A stretch of 64,000 nt of DNA from Prochlorococcus sp. MIT 0604. GTDB lineage: Bacteria; Cyanobacteriota; Cyanobacteriia; PCC-6307; Cyanobiaceae. Below the pieces are notes generated by a model. The model had not been told where the DNA came from. It did no database searches and was given only the letters and a program-made list of their open reading frames with translations. The translations under genes were made by a program, and so were the position numbers. Of the stretch, positions 52,683 to 61,312 are shown in pieces (the first letter of the stretch is position 1; every line of letters begins with the position of its first letter). The stretch spans positions 620,001-684,000 of the forward strand of contig NZ_CP007753.1 of the NCBI RefSeq assembly GCF_000757845.1. The letters run 5' to 3'.

Positions 52683-53048
52683 TTAATTTTTTGGATAAAG
52701 GATCTGTCTAAGTTCTTGTACAAGTATTCGACCTTTAGGTGATAGTTGTAATACCTGTCTCCTACGATTAGTACGATCACGATATTTAACTATTAAACCT
52801 AGTCCAGGTTTATTTAATCTATGAAATGCGCCGAGCCAATCAGTATTACGGCTTCCAGATGCACTAGAAAATTTGAGAGCTTTCTCCATATCGATCTTGT
52901 TGCAGTCATCATGGGAAGCGATATATAAAAAGCAAGCAATTACTTGGGCTGGTATTTCTTTATCAAGAATACGAAAGTGTTCAATTGCTTCCGCAAGTTT
53001 CGCCATATCAATGTCCGTTATCTCTCTAGAGAGGTCTTGATCTGTCAT
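52683..53048 (-). CDS. MarR-like winged-helix protein
   Basis: 121 residues. Helices FRILDKEIPAQVIACFLYIASHDDCNKIDMEKALKFSSASGSRNTDWLGAF are followed by a wing GLIVKYRDRTNRRRQVLQLSPKGRILVQELRQIL. This is the architecture of MarR/phage-type winged-helix regulators with a basic wing (RDRTNRRR). First gene of a two-gene operon; might control the operon or the element. Confidence 0.65.
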   Translation of the reverse strand: MTDQDLSREITDIDMAKLAEAIEHFRILDKEIPAQVIACFLYIASHDDCNKIDMEKALKFSSASGSRNTDWLGAFHRLNKPGLGLIVKYRDRTNRRRQVLQLSPKGRILVQELRQILYPKN

Positions 53049-53331
53049 TCTATTGAGTGTTTGTTTAGAGGGTTGATAGGTCTTGATTATGATTAATATT
53101 CTATGTATATATTCCTTAAAAGTCTAGTTATTGCAGCTTAAATAGAATATTATTTGTAACTTAATTGAAGTCTTTTCTTGATGGTTAAGAATACACTTAA
53201 GTATGCTTCACGGGAACATTTGTTTGATGAGCTAAGTCTTTGGAAGGGCTTCCTGAGATTTTAATTCAATACACTTAGGTATAGATTAGTTTATTGTTAA
53301 TAAGTCTAGTCAGGGCTTCTTAACTTGAATA

Positions 53332-53529
53332 TTAACTCTTGATCCCGACCTCTTTTGTTCTAACTACTCCACCATCAACATATAGTTCACTAGAAATGTG
53401 AGCTTGAAGTCCTGAATAATCATTTGTTTTCTTTCTCAATCTTCCATATTCGTCTTTGTAAAAGAGAGATGTTTTGATTGCCTCTTTAAGTGAAGTTTTG
53501 GAAGTATGAATGTTGTGTATGTTTTTCAT
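53332..53529 (-). CDS. 65-residue hypothetical protein
   Basis: MKNIHNIHTSKTSLKEAIKTSLFYKDEYGRLRKKTNDYSGLQAHISSELYVDG...: a soluble basic protein with no recognised motif. Surrounded by non-coding DNA on both sides. It may be real (it has a reasonable composition) but the support is only the ORF itself. Confidence 0.35.
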   Translation of the reverse strand: MKNIHNIHTSKTSLKEAIKTSLFYKDEYGRLRKKTNDYSGLQAHISSELYVDGGVVRTKEVGIKS

Positions 53530-54042
53530 TTTTAAATAGTAATTTTGAGTATTTATAGATTGGTATTAGTAGTGTTATTAATAGATGTTCGTGGTTATTA
53601 ATCTCATCACTATCTCTTTAGTTAGATGAGTGTGGGGAGGTGTTATTAGATATCCATTCACCCGCTCACTTCGTTCTCTGAGGATATACGTATAACTAAC
53701 TTGTTGTCTTTAAGTTAGCCCTCCGCCCCTTGTCTTATAAGAACTACCGCCCGCCCCATACGGTAGTAATAGCAGTTAGTTAGCTCTGCTTGTCAGTCAA
53801 TTTTTAGTTAGGAGTATTTGTTGTATTGTTTGTCTCCTTTATATAGGTAATTGTTCAGGATTCTTACCTAATAATGTGTCTTTGTTTTCTCTTTGCATAA
53901 GGATTTCTTTTCCCTCTACTATTCCGACCTCTCCCCTAATAGATGGCTACCGCTCTTTGTAAAGCAATATGACAGGGTAATCCATTTATAAGATGACACA
54001 GCTTTACATATAAGTAATAATGATCAGAATATTTGTTTCAAG
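53530..54042. other. Gene-free stretch before the SUFU-domain gene, locally GC-rich
   Basis: About 510 bases without an accepted ORF. 53630-53790 is clearly richer in C and G than its surroundings (for example CCCTCCGCCCCTTG, CCGCCCGCCCC) and includes the hairpin ACTACCG...CGGTAGT (about 53744-53768). Could be a long leader, a recently acquired stretch, or a small RNA; not resolved. Must contain the promoter of the big gene at 54043. Confidence 0.4.
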
Positions 54043-57000
54043 ATGTCGGATGTAAACAAAAAAAATAATAAAGATGATAATCAGACTCTTGAAGAAAGAT
54101 TAGGACTTGAAGGTCTTAGTGAAGAGGATTTTAACGAAAGAATAGATAAATATTTAATTTCTTTATTTAATCAAAAAGAAGAATTAGGTAAAAAGGAATT
54201 TACAGAAAAGGTAATTGAAATTCATCAAACTACTGAATGGTGTGATGGGGAAGATATAGAAATACCTTATGAAGAAACTGAAGAAGATTTAAAAAGATAT
54301 AATTTATCTCTAGCAGAAATGCATGATTCTAATATGTGTATTTTGGCATGCACTGCTTATAGAAAATTAATGCATCACTTTAATGATAATTTAATCAATC
54401 AGTATCCAGAGTTAATCATTAATAAGGATAAATGGGAATTTGAATTTGCCTTAGACGAAGAAGATATAGAAACTATTAATAGTTGGAAAAATGACCAGAT
54501 CTTATTCCAGATCAGTGATTCAAAAGAAAAATATATAGATGAGCACTATCAAGATATTTTAAAAGCAGTAGATCTAAAACAAATAATAGAAAAATTCTTT
54601 ATTGATAACAGTTTCATAAAAAAAGAGCAGATTGTATATGGAACTGAGAGTTCATTCCTAGAAGAACTAGAAAAGTTATTTAAAGACGATAGTTATTTAA
54701 TTAAACTTTTTGGAAGAGGTAAACATTATATTTTCGATGAATATAGAAAACTTGATTCATCTCCAGAAATTAATTTCTTAGGTAAAAAATTAAAAGGTAA
54801 AGAATTATTATATGTCTTTCTACAAAGTGGTTCTACAAGAATTATTCCTGAAGACTGTATTAAAGCAGGTTATGAAACTATTGAAGAATTTGAATTAAAC
54901 CTAGAAATAGCAAAGGAGGAATTTTTTGGTGAAAAGAAATATTGGCCAGAATTATCAAAAATTAATTCTATTAAATCAAAAAGAATAAAATCTAATAATG
55001 ATCAAATGGCTACTGCAAAACATATTGAATATTTGAGAGAGTTTGAAAGTTTAATTTCTGATAAAAAGAGATATTACAATAATCAAATTTTAGAGATTGG
55101 AGAGGACTATGAATATGAATTTGATTTTGATATTTACAAGGATAAAGCTGATATTGCAACCATAGAATTTTTTGATCGAAATTATGAGGAGATTAAAAAA
55201 TACATTGAAGAGAATTTTAGTAGAGAATTTTTCAATGAAATTGCTGCAGAAAGAGGCTACTCAATCGGTAAATTCAAAGAATTATCTGTTTCTATTTTTA
55301 AAGGAAAATATATTAGGTTTTCAGAAGATAAAAATAATCAAAAGTTAATCCCTGAATTTAAGAAGAAAGATTCTGATTTAAAACTGGTTTGTAATCATAT
55401 AGAAAATAATCTTGGTCCAATAACTTCTATTATCGAAAAACGATCCTCAGCAATTAATCAAAAAAGTAAAGACAACTTTAATATTTATATTTTATACATC
55501 GCTCCTTCTTTTAGAAATCCGCATCATACATTAATAACATGTGGCATGAGTTCTTATACAAGCAAAGGAGAAAATATAGAATCTAATCTAGAAATATGTA
55601 TAAAATTACCCAAAGAATGGAAATTAGATTCAACTTCATTAAAAGAAGAAAAGTATAATTGGCCTTTAAATTTATTATTCGCTACTGCTTTTTATCCTTT
55701 CTATTCAGGGGCTTATTTAGATATTTGGCACTCGATAAATTCTAAAGGGTCTTTCCCTTTAAATTGGGACTATGAAGCTACGGTACTTGCTCCTTATTTA
55801 GGAATGTCAGATATAAAAATTCCCAAAGAAGATAAAGAAAAAATTATACAGTTTTCATCATTAATGCCAATTTATAAAGAAGAAAGAGAATTAAAGTTGG
55901 CTAATTATCAAGATTTTATAGATAGGATTTGGGAAGAAAGAGATAACGAAATTTTCCTTTATAAAGAAAAGAGAGAGAGTTTTGCAAAAGATCTTAAAGA
56001 ACTAGAAAATAATAATAATCAATTTCAAGAGAATGAAAATGAGGATGGAAATGAAAAATATATTGGATTACAAAACTGGATAGATAATATTTTCAGCAGA
56101 GCTAACGAAGAGGAGAATATAAGAGAGAATCTAGAAGCAGTAAAATCAACTTATGAATATATTAAAAAAAAGAAACCAAAATTACTAGCTGAGAAAAATA
56201 AATTTTCTATAGATTCCATTTATGCAGTAGCACTCCAAGTCTCATTAAATGCAAATCAAATGGTATACGAAAGAGGAAAAGAAGCAGCTATTGAGCAACT
56301 TGCCAGAGATATTATATGGGAAGATATTGAAGTTTATACTCCAGATGCAATTCCACTTGCTCTTGAATATGTAATTCTGTTATGGGGTTCGGAACATCTA
56401 ATCCCATTTGGCGAGGTAATGAATATGAGGGCGAAGGCATTACGTCTTTCTAAGCTAATAGGATATAGAGAACATCAATCAGAAATTAATAATGAAAGAT
56501 TACTTTCTTCTGGAAAATATATTTTAACTAAACAAAATTCTGAAGAAAGGATTAATAGACTTATTTTAAAAGCGAGGGATTTTGTAAATACTGATGAAGA
56601 GGTTTTCGAAGGTGAGACTGATAATGATTACCATCAAGAAGTTTATGGATCTGCAGTTGCAGTCGCAAATGCTGTACTTAAAGAAATAGAGGCAACTCAA
56701 GATGAAGAGTCAGTAATAAATGTTTTAGCTACAAGTCTTGCAGGCTTAGAAGGTTCCAAACTACATGTGCTTATTATTTGGCTTACTTACTATTCATTAC
56801 AGGAAGAGGCTGATTTTAGTAGTGAAGAAGCTGGTAATTTAATTACTAAAGCAAGACTAGAAAGCAATGTTATAAGTAGTAAACAAGAGGAAGAATTTTT
56901 AAAAAATATAAAACTTGATGATAAAACAACTCTTATAAAAAGACTAATTTGGAAAGTTAAATATTGGTTTAATTGGTTAACCTCTAAAAAAAGACCTGCA

Positions 57001-57717
57001 ACATTTCCTGCAAGTAGTTTGTATAGATTTAAATATCTTGAACCAAAATCACTTTATAGAGGTCTACCTGAAGAAGAGGTATCTTTAATTTTAGAAAAAG
57101 CTGGGGGGTTAGATATGCATACGACTCTTCTTAAATGGGCTAATAAAAAAATAAGTAGAGGGTCTATAAAAAGTTTCAATGAACTTATTGATGCTAAGGA
57201 TTATCAAAATATAAAAGGTTGGATTGGAATACTAAGAACTAAGCATGAAGGAAATAAATATAGTAATTTAGTAGATTTTTTATTTGCGGCTAGTGCAGAT
57301 GGATTATTTTTTGTTTATCTGCCTTTCTTTTTGTATAAAGTTTCAATCCTAATAACTCCTTTTATAATTTTATATTTTGCTCTATTTCTAAGGCCAATTT
57401 ATTCTCTCAATTGTTGTGATTCAGATACCTTTTTACCATTAGATTTAGAATTAACTAAGGAATTAGATAATTTATCAAAAACAAAAATAAAAATGTTTCA
57501 AAGAATTTTTGGTGCAGTTGGAATTATTATTTATTTTTTATTAATACAGTTATTCCAATTAACTCTTATTAATTTTCTTCTTCTTTGGACAAGTCTTATT
57601 CTAATAATGTCTACTTATGATCTAAATATTTATATTTATAAATTACGTAAATATGGTCTGGGAGAAGTCTTAGCAGAAATGACAAAAGCCAGAAAATCTA
57701 TCGGATTACCTTTTTAA
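54043..57717 (+). CDS. 1224-residue SUFU-domain membrane protein
   Basis: Very large for the island. Residues about 1-460 are charged and helical with no recognised fold. Residues about 465-625 match the Suppressor-of-fused family: YIAPSFRNPHHTLITCGMSSY, then LEICIKLPKEWKLD, WPLNLLFATAFYPFYSGAYLDIWHSI and LMPIYKEERELKLANYQDFIDRIW. Residues 625-1060 hold long helical stretches. The C-terminus has two hydrophobic regions (about 1080-1120 and 1156-1193) and a cytosolic tail. Bacterial SUFU domains are often immunity proteins of polymorphic toxins; a role in conflict or surface systems is possible but not shown. Its stop is two bases from the 47-residue gene. Confidence 0.7.
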   Translation: MSDVNKKNNKDDNQTLEERLGLEGLSEEDFNERIDKYLISLFNQKEELGKKEFTEKVIEIHQTTEWCDGEDIEIPYEETEEDLKRYNLSLAEMHDSNMCILACTAYRKLMHHFNDNLINQYPELIINKDKWEFEFALDEEDIETINSWKNDQILFQISDSKEKYIDEHYQDILKAVDLKQIIEKFFIDNSFIKKEQIVYGTESSFLEELEKLFKDDSYLIKLFGRGKHYIFDEYRKLDSSPEINFLGKKLKGKELLYVFLQSGSTRIIPEDCIKAGYETIEEFELNLEIAKEEFFGEKKYWPELSKINSIKSKRIKSNNDQMATAKHIEYLREFESLISDKKRYYNNQILEIGEDYEYEFDFDIYKDKADIATIEFFDRNYEEIKKYIEENFSREFFNEIAAERGYSIGKFKELSVSIFKGKYIRFSEDKNNQKLIPEFKKKDSDLKLVCNHIENNLGPITSIIEKRSSAINQKSKDNFNIYILYIAPSFRNPHHTLITCGMSSYTSKGENIESNLEICIKLPKEWKLDSTSLKEEKYNWPLNLLFATAFYPFYSGAYLDIWHSINSKGSFPLNWDYEATVLAPYLGMSDIKIPKEDKEKIIQFSSLMPIYKEERELKLANYQDFIDRIWEERDNEIFLYKEKRESFAKDLKELENNNNQFQENENEDGNEKYIGLQNWIDNIFSRANEEENIRENLEAVKSTYEYIKKKKPKLLAEKNKFSIDSIYAVALQVSLNANQMVYERGKEAAIEQLARDIIWEDIEVYTPDAIPLALEYVILLWGSEHLIPFGEVMNMRAKALRLSKLIGYREHQSEINNERLLSSGKYILTKQNSEERINRLILKARDFVNTDEEVFEGETDNDYHQEVYGSAVAVANAVLKEIEATQDEESVINVLATSLAGLEGSKLHVLIIWLTYYSLQEEADFSSEEAGNLITKARLESNVISSKQEEEFLKNIKLDDKTTLIKRLIWKVKYWFNWLTSKKRPATFPASSLYRFKYLEPKSLYRGLPEEEVSLILEKAGGLDMHTTLLKWANKKISRGSIKSFNELIDAKDYQNIKGWIGILRTKHEGNKYSNLVDFLFAASADGLFFVYLPFFLYKVSILITPFIILYFALFLRPIYSLNCCDSDTFLPLDLELTKELDNLSKTKIKMFQRIFGAVGIIIYFLLIQLFQLTLINFLLLWTSLILIMSTYDLNIYIYKLRKYGLGEVLAEMTKARKSIGLPF

Positions 57718-57719
57718 AT

Positions 57720-57863
57720 ATGCCAAGAAAATCATACAAATATATAAAGCTTAGAGCAAAAGAAATCATACCTTTAGCTAAAGAACTTATAAATAATAAA
57801 GATTATGCAAATCTAGTAATTTTAGAAGGTTCTTTACCCATTACTAAAGTGATCCATTCATAA
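57720..57863 (+). CDS. 47-residue protein coupled to the SUFU-domain gene
   Basis: ATG at 57720, two bases after the stop of the large gene. Product MPRKSYKYIKLRAKEIIPLA, then KELINNKDYANLVILEGSLP and a short end. Basic and helical; no family recognised. Could be a partner of the large protein. Ends 6 bases before the convergent SHOCT gene. Confidence 0.5.
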   Translation: MPRKSYKYIKLRAKEIIPLAKELINNKDYANLVILEGSLPITKVIHS

Positions 57864-57869
57864 AGAGTT

Positions 57870-58484
57870 TCATAAATCTAACAACATTTTCTTTTTAGCT
57901 TGAAATTCTTCTTCAGTTATTATGCCTTGATCTCTTAAATCAGCATATTTTTTTAGTTCGTCTGCATTAGATGTTGTATTAAATACTTCAGAATTAAATT
58001 GTTTTAAATTAAATTTTAATTTATCAAATAAGCCAAAAAATATTCTTTTTCTACTTTTTTCATACCAAAGGAATCGAGTATAAAAAAACATTGGTGCGAA
58101 CAAGAAAAGATATAACAAGCAGAATCTAAAAAATTCATCATCGTATTCGATGTAATACCATTCGTTATAGTCTTTAAGAAGAGCCCATATTAACCACCAA
58201 AAAGGAATAAATAAAACATTAACGACAAAACGACCAAATTTATTTTTAGGATTTATTAGGCTTTTTATTTTAATTTTCATTACCTTCTCTTGAAGTCTGT
58301 CGCTAAAACAAAATATAAATATAAAAACTAGAAAGGGTATCCAAAAGAGTATCCAAATAGGATTATTTAACAAAAAATCAAGAACGAACCATTCACCAAA
58401 GGGTGTAGCAAATATAAATATGAAAAGTAAGATACCAAAAACTGGCAAAAAAATACTTTCTTTTAGAAATTTATATAGTTTCAC
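57870..58484 (-). CDS. Membrane protein with C-terminal SHOCT domain
   Basis: 204 residues. Four to five membrane helices (FLPVFGILLFIFIFATPFG; IWILFWIPFLVFIFIFCFS; FGRFVVNVLFIPFWWLIWALL; FCLLYLFLFAPMFFY), then ADELKKYADLRDQGIITEEEFQAKKKMLLDL, a classic SHOCT domain (short C-terminal oligomerisation domain with a L-x-x-L-x-x-G-x-I-T-x-x-E-F motif). Function unknown. Confidence 0.7.
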   Translation of the reverse strand: MKLYKFLKESIFLPVFGILLFIFIFATPFGEWFVLDFLLNNPIWILFWIPFLVFIFIFCFSDRLQEKVMKIKIKSLINPKNKFGRFVVNVLFIPFWWLIWALLKDYNEWYYIEYDDEFFRFCLLYLFLFAPMFFYTRFLWYEKSRKRIFFGLFDKLKFNLKQFNSEVFNTTSNADELKKYADLRDQGIITEEEFQAKKKMLLDL

Positions 58485-58617
58485 TAACCTATCAAAGAAA
58501 CAAGAAGTGTCATTATCTTTTCAGCTATAAATCTTTTATCCATTAAAAAAAGGTTTTTATTCTTCTATGTTAGATCGACTGCCAATCAATATATTCTTTT
58601 TATGAGTGTGAATTAAT

Positions 58618-58762
58618 TTACGTTGCAATAACTTCCATAGCTTCAATAAGATCCTCTGTTGTTGGTCGGTTGTACATCATTGTCACTTCAGACATGCCTG
58701 GAATCTTATGTCTAACTACATCCCAAATTCTATAAGGAGATACACCTTCATTTATTGCCTAT
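58618..58762 (-). pseudogene. Fossil C-terminus of a tyrosine recombinase
   Basis: An open frame ending at a TAA (58618-58620) reads GVSPYRIWDVVRHKIPGMSEVTMMYNRPTTEDLIEAMEVIA. GVSPxxI, the H in VRHKI and the Y in MMYNRP (box-3-like position) fit the last 45 residues of an integrase. The upstream catalytic region is missing, no start precedes, and the sequence before it has no continuation. Different from the three intact tyrosine recombinases in the window. Confidence 0.6.
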
Positions 58763-58864
58763 CAAAAGCTTGCTATAACAGGCTTTTGGTGGGTATCTTA
58801 TTTTTTAGGAATAGCTGAGCTGTGTTTATTCTCATTAGTATAAACAATTTGTCTGCCAAAATAC

Positions 58865-58912
58865 TTGACGATCCACTGCTAATGTATTTATATTTATAGT
58901 ACACATGTATTA
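58865..58912 (+). promoter_or_regulatory. Promoter with LexA-type box before the 58920 gene
   Basis: TTGACG (58865-58870) and TATATT (58889-58894) with 18 bp between. TAGTACACATGTATTA (58897-58912) follows and would cover the transcription start, 8 bases before the ATG at 58920. Nearly the same arrangement as at 61313-61359. Cyanobacterial LexA-type operator by sequence; repression by LexA is inferred. Confidence 0.65.
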
Positions 58913-58919
58913 CTAAGTA

Positions 58920-59219
58920 ATGACTTTAGGAGGAGCTAATGTTTGGACTAATTTTTCTTACGGTTATCGTAATGAGTCCCCAAGTGGTTGGTTGCTTAGC
59001 CCAGACCGCAGCAGATTAATTTTATTTACGAGGAATAAAAAATCTCCAAGAAATAGTATGAGAATTTTTGCTCATACTTATTATGCAAATGATCTTGGTG
59101 AGCCGATGGCAATTAAATCATCCACTCAAATGTATTTGGATAATGCTTGGGATAAATGGCATGACCTTCAATTAGAAGGTTGGACTTTTGAAGAACTTGA
59201 ATTACCTGAATCAGTATGA
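58920..59219 (+). CDS. DUF1651-like protein, copy A
   Basis: 99 residues. ANVWTNFSYGYRNESPSGWLLSPDRSRLILFTRNKK, HTYYANDLGEPM and WDKWHDLQLEGW are shared with the paralogue at 61365 (ANVWTNF, P-S/T-GWL, LILF, YANxLGEP, WDxLxxxGW). Resembles the small DUF1651-type proteins of marine cyanobacteria, function unknown. Directly behind a LexA-type box. Its stop overlaps the next gene (ATGA). Confidence 0.65.
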   Translation: MTLGGANVWTNFSYGYRNESPSGWLLSPDRSRLILFTRNKKSPRNSMRIFAHTYYANDLGEPMAIKSSTQMYLDNAWDKWHDLQLEGWTFEELELPESV

Positions 59220-59356
59220 CTAATTTAAATCCAATCAAAAAGAAACTATCAAAAGCAGATAGAAAGATATCAATACAAGACCCATCAAAATTATTAGCAG
59301 AATTTTTTAATGGTGTTGTCATTGAACTTGATGAAGAATATAAATATGAATCATAA
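59216..59356 (+). CDS. 46-residue protein, second gene of SOS-type operon A
   Basis: ATG at 59216 overlaps the stop of the upstream gene. Product MTNLNPIKKKLSKADRKISI, then QDPSKLLAEFFNGVVIELDE and a short acidic end. No family recognised. Overlaps the next gene by 11 bases. Confidence 0.55.
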   Translation: MTNLNPIKKKLSKADRKISIQDPSKLLAEFFNGVVIELDEEYKYES

Positions 59357-59498
59357 AGAATTGATAGATCAAGTTTCCGCAAATTTATTTAAGCAAAGTG
59401 GAAAGTTAGAAAGCAGAAGATCTTGGTTGGCAATTAGAAGTTATCTTGAACAATTAGATAGCGAACAACTTAAATCCATGCTTAAGGACTACGGATGA
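59346..59498 (+). CDS. 50-residue protein, third gene of SOS-type operon A
   Basis: ATG at 59346 (MNHKELIDQVSANLFKQSGK, then LESRRSWLAIRSYLEQLDSEQLKSMLKDYG). The frame is open further upstream but that part overlaps the previous gene more. Helical; no family recognised. Confidence 0.5.
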   Translation: MNHKELIDQVSANLFKQSGKLESRRSWLAIRSYLEQLDSEQLKSMLKDYG

Positions 59499-59508
59499 TT
59501 TAAAAAAT

Positions 59509-59622
59509 TTATTTAGTTTTTATTTTTTTATTAATTCTCAGAAAACCGTAAGTTGCAAAGCCAACTAAAAACATATCCAAGTAAATATGCCAAGTAGGAA
59601 AAATCTGGTGTATTAATTCCAT
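59509..59622 (-). CDS. 37-residue single-helix protein downstream of mini ligase
   Basis: ATG at 59622 overlaps the stop of the ligase-like gene (TAATG). MELIHQIFPTWHIYLDMFLV then GFATYGFLRINKK, a short membrane helix with a basic tail. Accepted because of the exact coupling. Confidence 0.45.
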   Translation of the reverse strand: MELIHQIFPTWHIYLDMFLVGFATYGFLRINKKIKTK

Positions 59623-60371
59623 TAACGTTTTATTGCTACTTGCCAATAAGGATAATCTAAATTTGATTTTTCTCTAATCAATTGTAATTTTCTAGAATTT
59701 ATTTTTACTACTATTCCATCTGTTGGATATTTACTAAAAAGCTTCCCTTCTAGCCATTGTTTTCTAAATACTTCAACTTGGCTCGTAAAGTTGCATGAAA
59801 TATCCTGAGGGATCGTGAAGCCAAGCTTTGAAAGACTCTTTTTGGACTCATATTGGTTAAGTGTTGAATTAAGTATTTGAAATGCGCAGAAGCTAAGACT
59901 TTCAGAAAATCCCTCTTTAGCTCTTAGAAATCCAGAAGCGATTCTCTGGGAGATATTTGGACTTTGGTTGGGTGCGTATAATTCACCTCTAACTTGAAGA
60001 ACTCCTCGTAAAGGGAGAGTATTGGGAATGTCTTGGACTTTAATAAGTTTACTAGTAACGTCTGTCCCTTTTCTTGATATTGCTTTCTCCAAGGTGCCAT
60101 CCCTATATTGCAAAGCAACAGCACAACCATCTATTTTCGGTTCAATTAATAATCTGGTATCTGCTAATAAACCTTTCAAAAATTCATCTATTGAATCCTT
60201 TTCTATTGAAGGTAAAACTAGTTTATTTTTCTTTTTAAAGTAATCACAATTAGGGTTTGTTCTTAATAAATTTTTTTCAAGTTGGTCGAACTGCTTATCA
60301 GAGATTAAAGCATTACCATTTCTATAATTATCGTCATACCATTCAATTCGTTCTTCTAAATAAGTTTTCAT
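59622..60371 (-). CDS. Mini NAD-DNA-ligase adenylation protein
   Basis: 249 residues. Domain Ia-like start (EERIEWYDDNYRNGNALISDKQFDQLEKNLLRTNPN, the Y-x2-D and ISDxxFD signature) then the nucleotidyltransferase domain: EPKIDGCAVALQYRDG (KxDG motif I with the AMP lysine), VRGEL (motif III), KYPTDGIVVKI (motif IV) and YWQVAIKR (motif V, lysine) at the very end. The OB fold, Zn finger, HhH and BRCT domains of LigA (about 670 residues) are missing. So it may load AMP but is unlikely to seal nicks alone. Overlaps the upstream gene (ATGA). Confidence 0.8.
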   Translation of the reverse strand: MKTYLEERIEWYDDNYRNGNALISDKQFDQLEKNLLRTNPNCDYFKKKNKLVLPSIEKDSIDEFLKGLLADTRLLIEPKIDGCAVALQYRDGTLEKAISRKGTDVTSKLIKVQDIPNTLPLRGVLQVRGELYAPNQSPNISQRIASGFLRAKEGFSESLSFCAFQILNSTLNQYESKKSLSKLGFTIPQDISCNFTSQVEVFRKQWLEGKLFSKYPTDGIVVKINSRKLQLIREKSNLDYPYWQVAIKR

Positions 60372-60577
60372 TTAATACGATGGCTTAAGTTTTTACTAGG
60401 TATCCAACTTGGTTTATCTATGATCCATTTTTCTCTATCTTCATATTTAACAGTCCATAAAAGAAATGAAGAAATTTCTTTAAGAGTTATGCCAACCAAA
60501 TATCTTGTTTTTGGACTTCTTGATATAAATCCAAATAATAAAATTAATAAAATAAGTTTAAACATGCCTTTAATCAT
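60368..60577 (-). CDS. 69-residue membrane-associated protein
   Basis: N-terminal hydrophobic segment (FKLILLILLFGFISRSP) then a soluble basic part (EDREKWIIDKPSWIPSKNLSH). Coupled to the mini ligase by ATGA overlap. No family recognised. Confidence 0.45.
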   Translation of the reverse strand: MIKGMFKLILLILLFGFISRSPKTRYLVGITLKEISSFLLWTVKYEDREKWIIDKPSWIPSKNLSHRIK

Positions 60578-60608
60578 TTAAAAACTCAGCGTAATTTTTG
60601 CGAACTTT

Positions 60609-60866
60609 TTAATTAATGCAATTCTTATAACCTTCAATCTTTGCTAATTCATCTACGTTCAAACCTGTTTCCTCTAGTAAAGTTTCTCCTATATCGTCCT
60701 TATTAAATTTAGTTAAAGCTCCTTTAGTAGAGTATTTAATACATAGGTTTTTGTATTTTGCTTCTTTGACAACAGGAGATAAATAAAAACCAAACAAGAT
60801 GATAAAAGCTCCATAGGTTACAACTTTTCTATGGTTTTTCCACCATTCATAAAATTTATTGGACAC
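60609..60866 (-). CDS. 85-residue membrane-anchored hypothetical protein
   Basis: One hydrophobic helix near the N-terminus (VVTYGAFIILFGFYLSPVV), then a charged domain with two Cys (NLCIKYSTKG; YKNCIN) that could form a disulfide. No family recognised. 31 bases upstream of the 60577 gene in the same orientation. Confidence 0.5.
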   Translation of the reverse strand: MSNKFYEWWKNHRKVVTYGAFIILFGFYLSPVVKEAKYKNLCIKYSTKGALTKFNKDDIGETLLEETGLNVDELAKIEGYKNCIN

Positions 60867-60935
60867 GAAAAATAAATAATTAATCTCTATTTTAAATTGA
60901 TTGTCAACAAATAACTTTAGTAATTGAAGGATTGC

Positions 60936-61172
60936 TTAATTTATTGTTTTTTCATTAATAGATTTAACCCAAGAATAATATCTTGATTTTCTAATCCTTT
61001 GCTCTTTCGAGACTAATCTATCCGCAGATTCTAGGGGTGATTCTCCTTTCTCAACTCTTGTTGTAATGGATATGCCAAAACCTTTTGCTTCAATTTTTGC
61101 AATGCCACCCTCTAAAAAAAATAAAAAAGACCAACCTTTATTCCATCCTAAATAAAAGGGATTTCGATACAT
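60936..61172 (-). CDS. 78-residue hypothetical protein
   Basis: MYRNPFYLGWNKGWSFLFFLEGGIAKIEAKGFGISITTRVEKGESPLESADRL: a small alpha/beta-looking protein without membrane helix. Divergent from the LexA-box operon at 61365. No family recognised. Confidence 0.45.
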   Translation of the reverse strand: MYRNPFYLGWNKGWSFLFFLEGGIAKIEAKGFGISITTRVEKGESPLESADRLVSKEQRIRKSRYYSWVKSINEKTIN

Positions 61173-61312
61173 TGCGTTCTTCCGAATATACTCTTTAATG
61201 TTATTTTTCTTTTCAAGGTGTTACTTGTATACATTATTACCAAATAAAAAGTTTACGGCAGATTATTTCCGGGAAGTAATTATCGTATTTAAATAATTTT
61301 TTGGATGAGTAC

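Larger units (their letters stand above)
58485..58919. other. Intergenic region with integrase fossil and promoter
   Basis: Apart from the recombinase remnant and the LexA-box promoter listed separately, 58485-58617 shows nothing protein-like. CAAAAGC...GCTTTTG (about 58763-58788) is a 7-bp inverted repeat right behind the broken end of the remnant. Confidence 0.35.
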
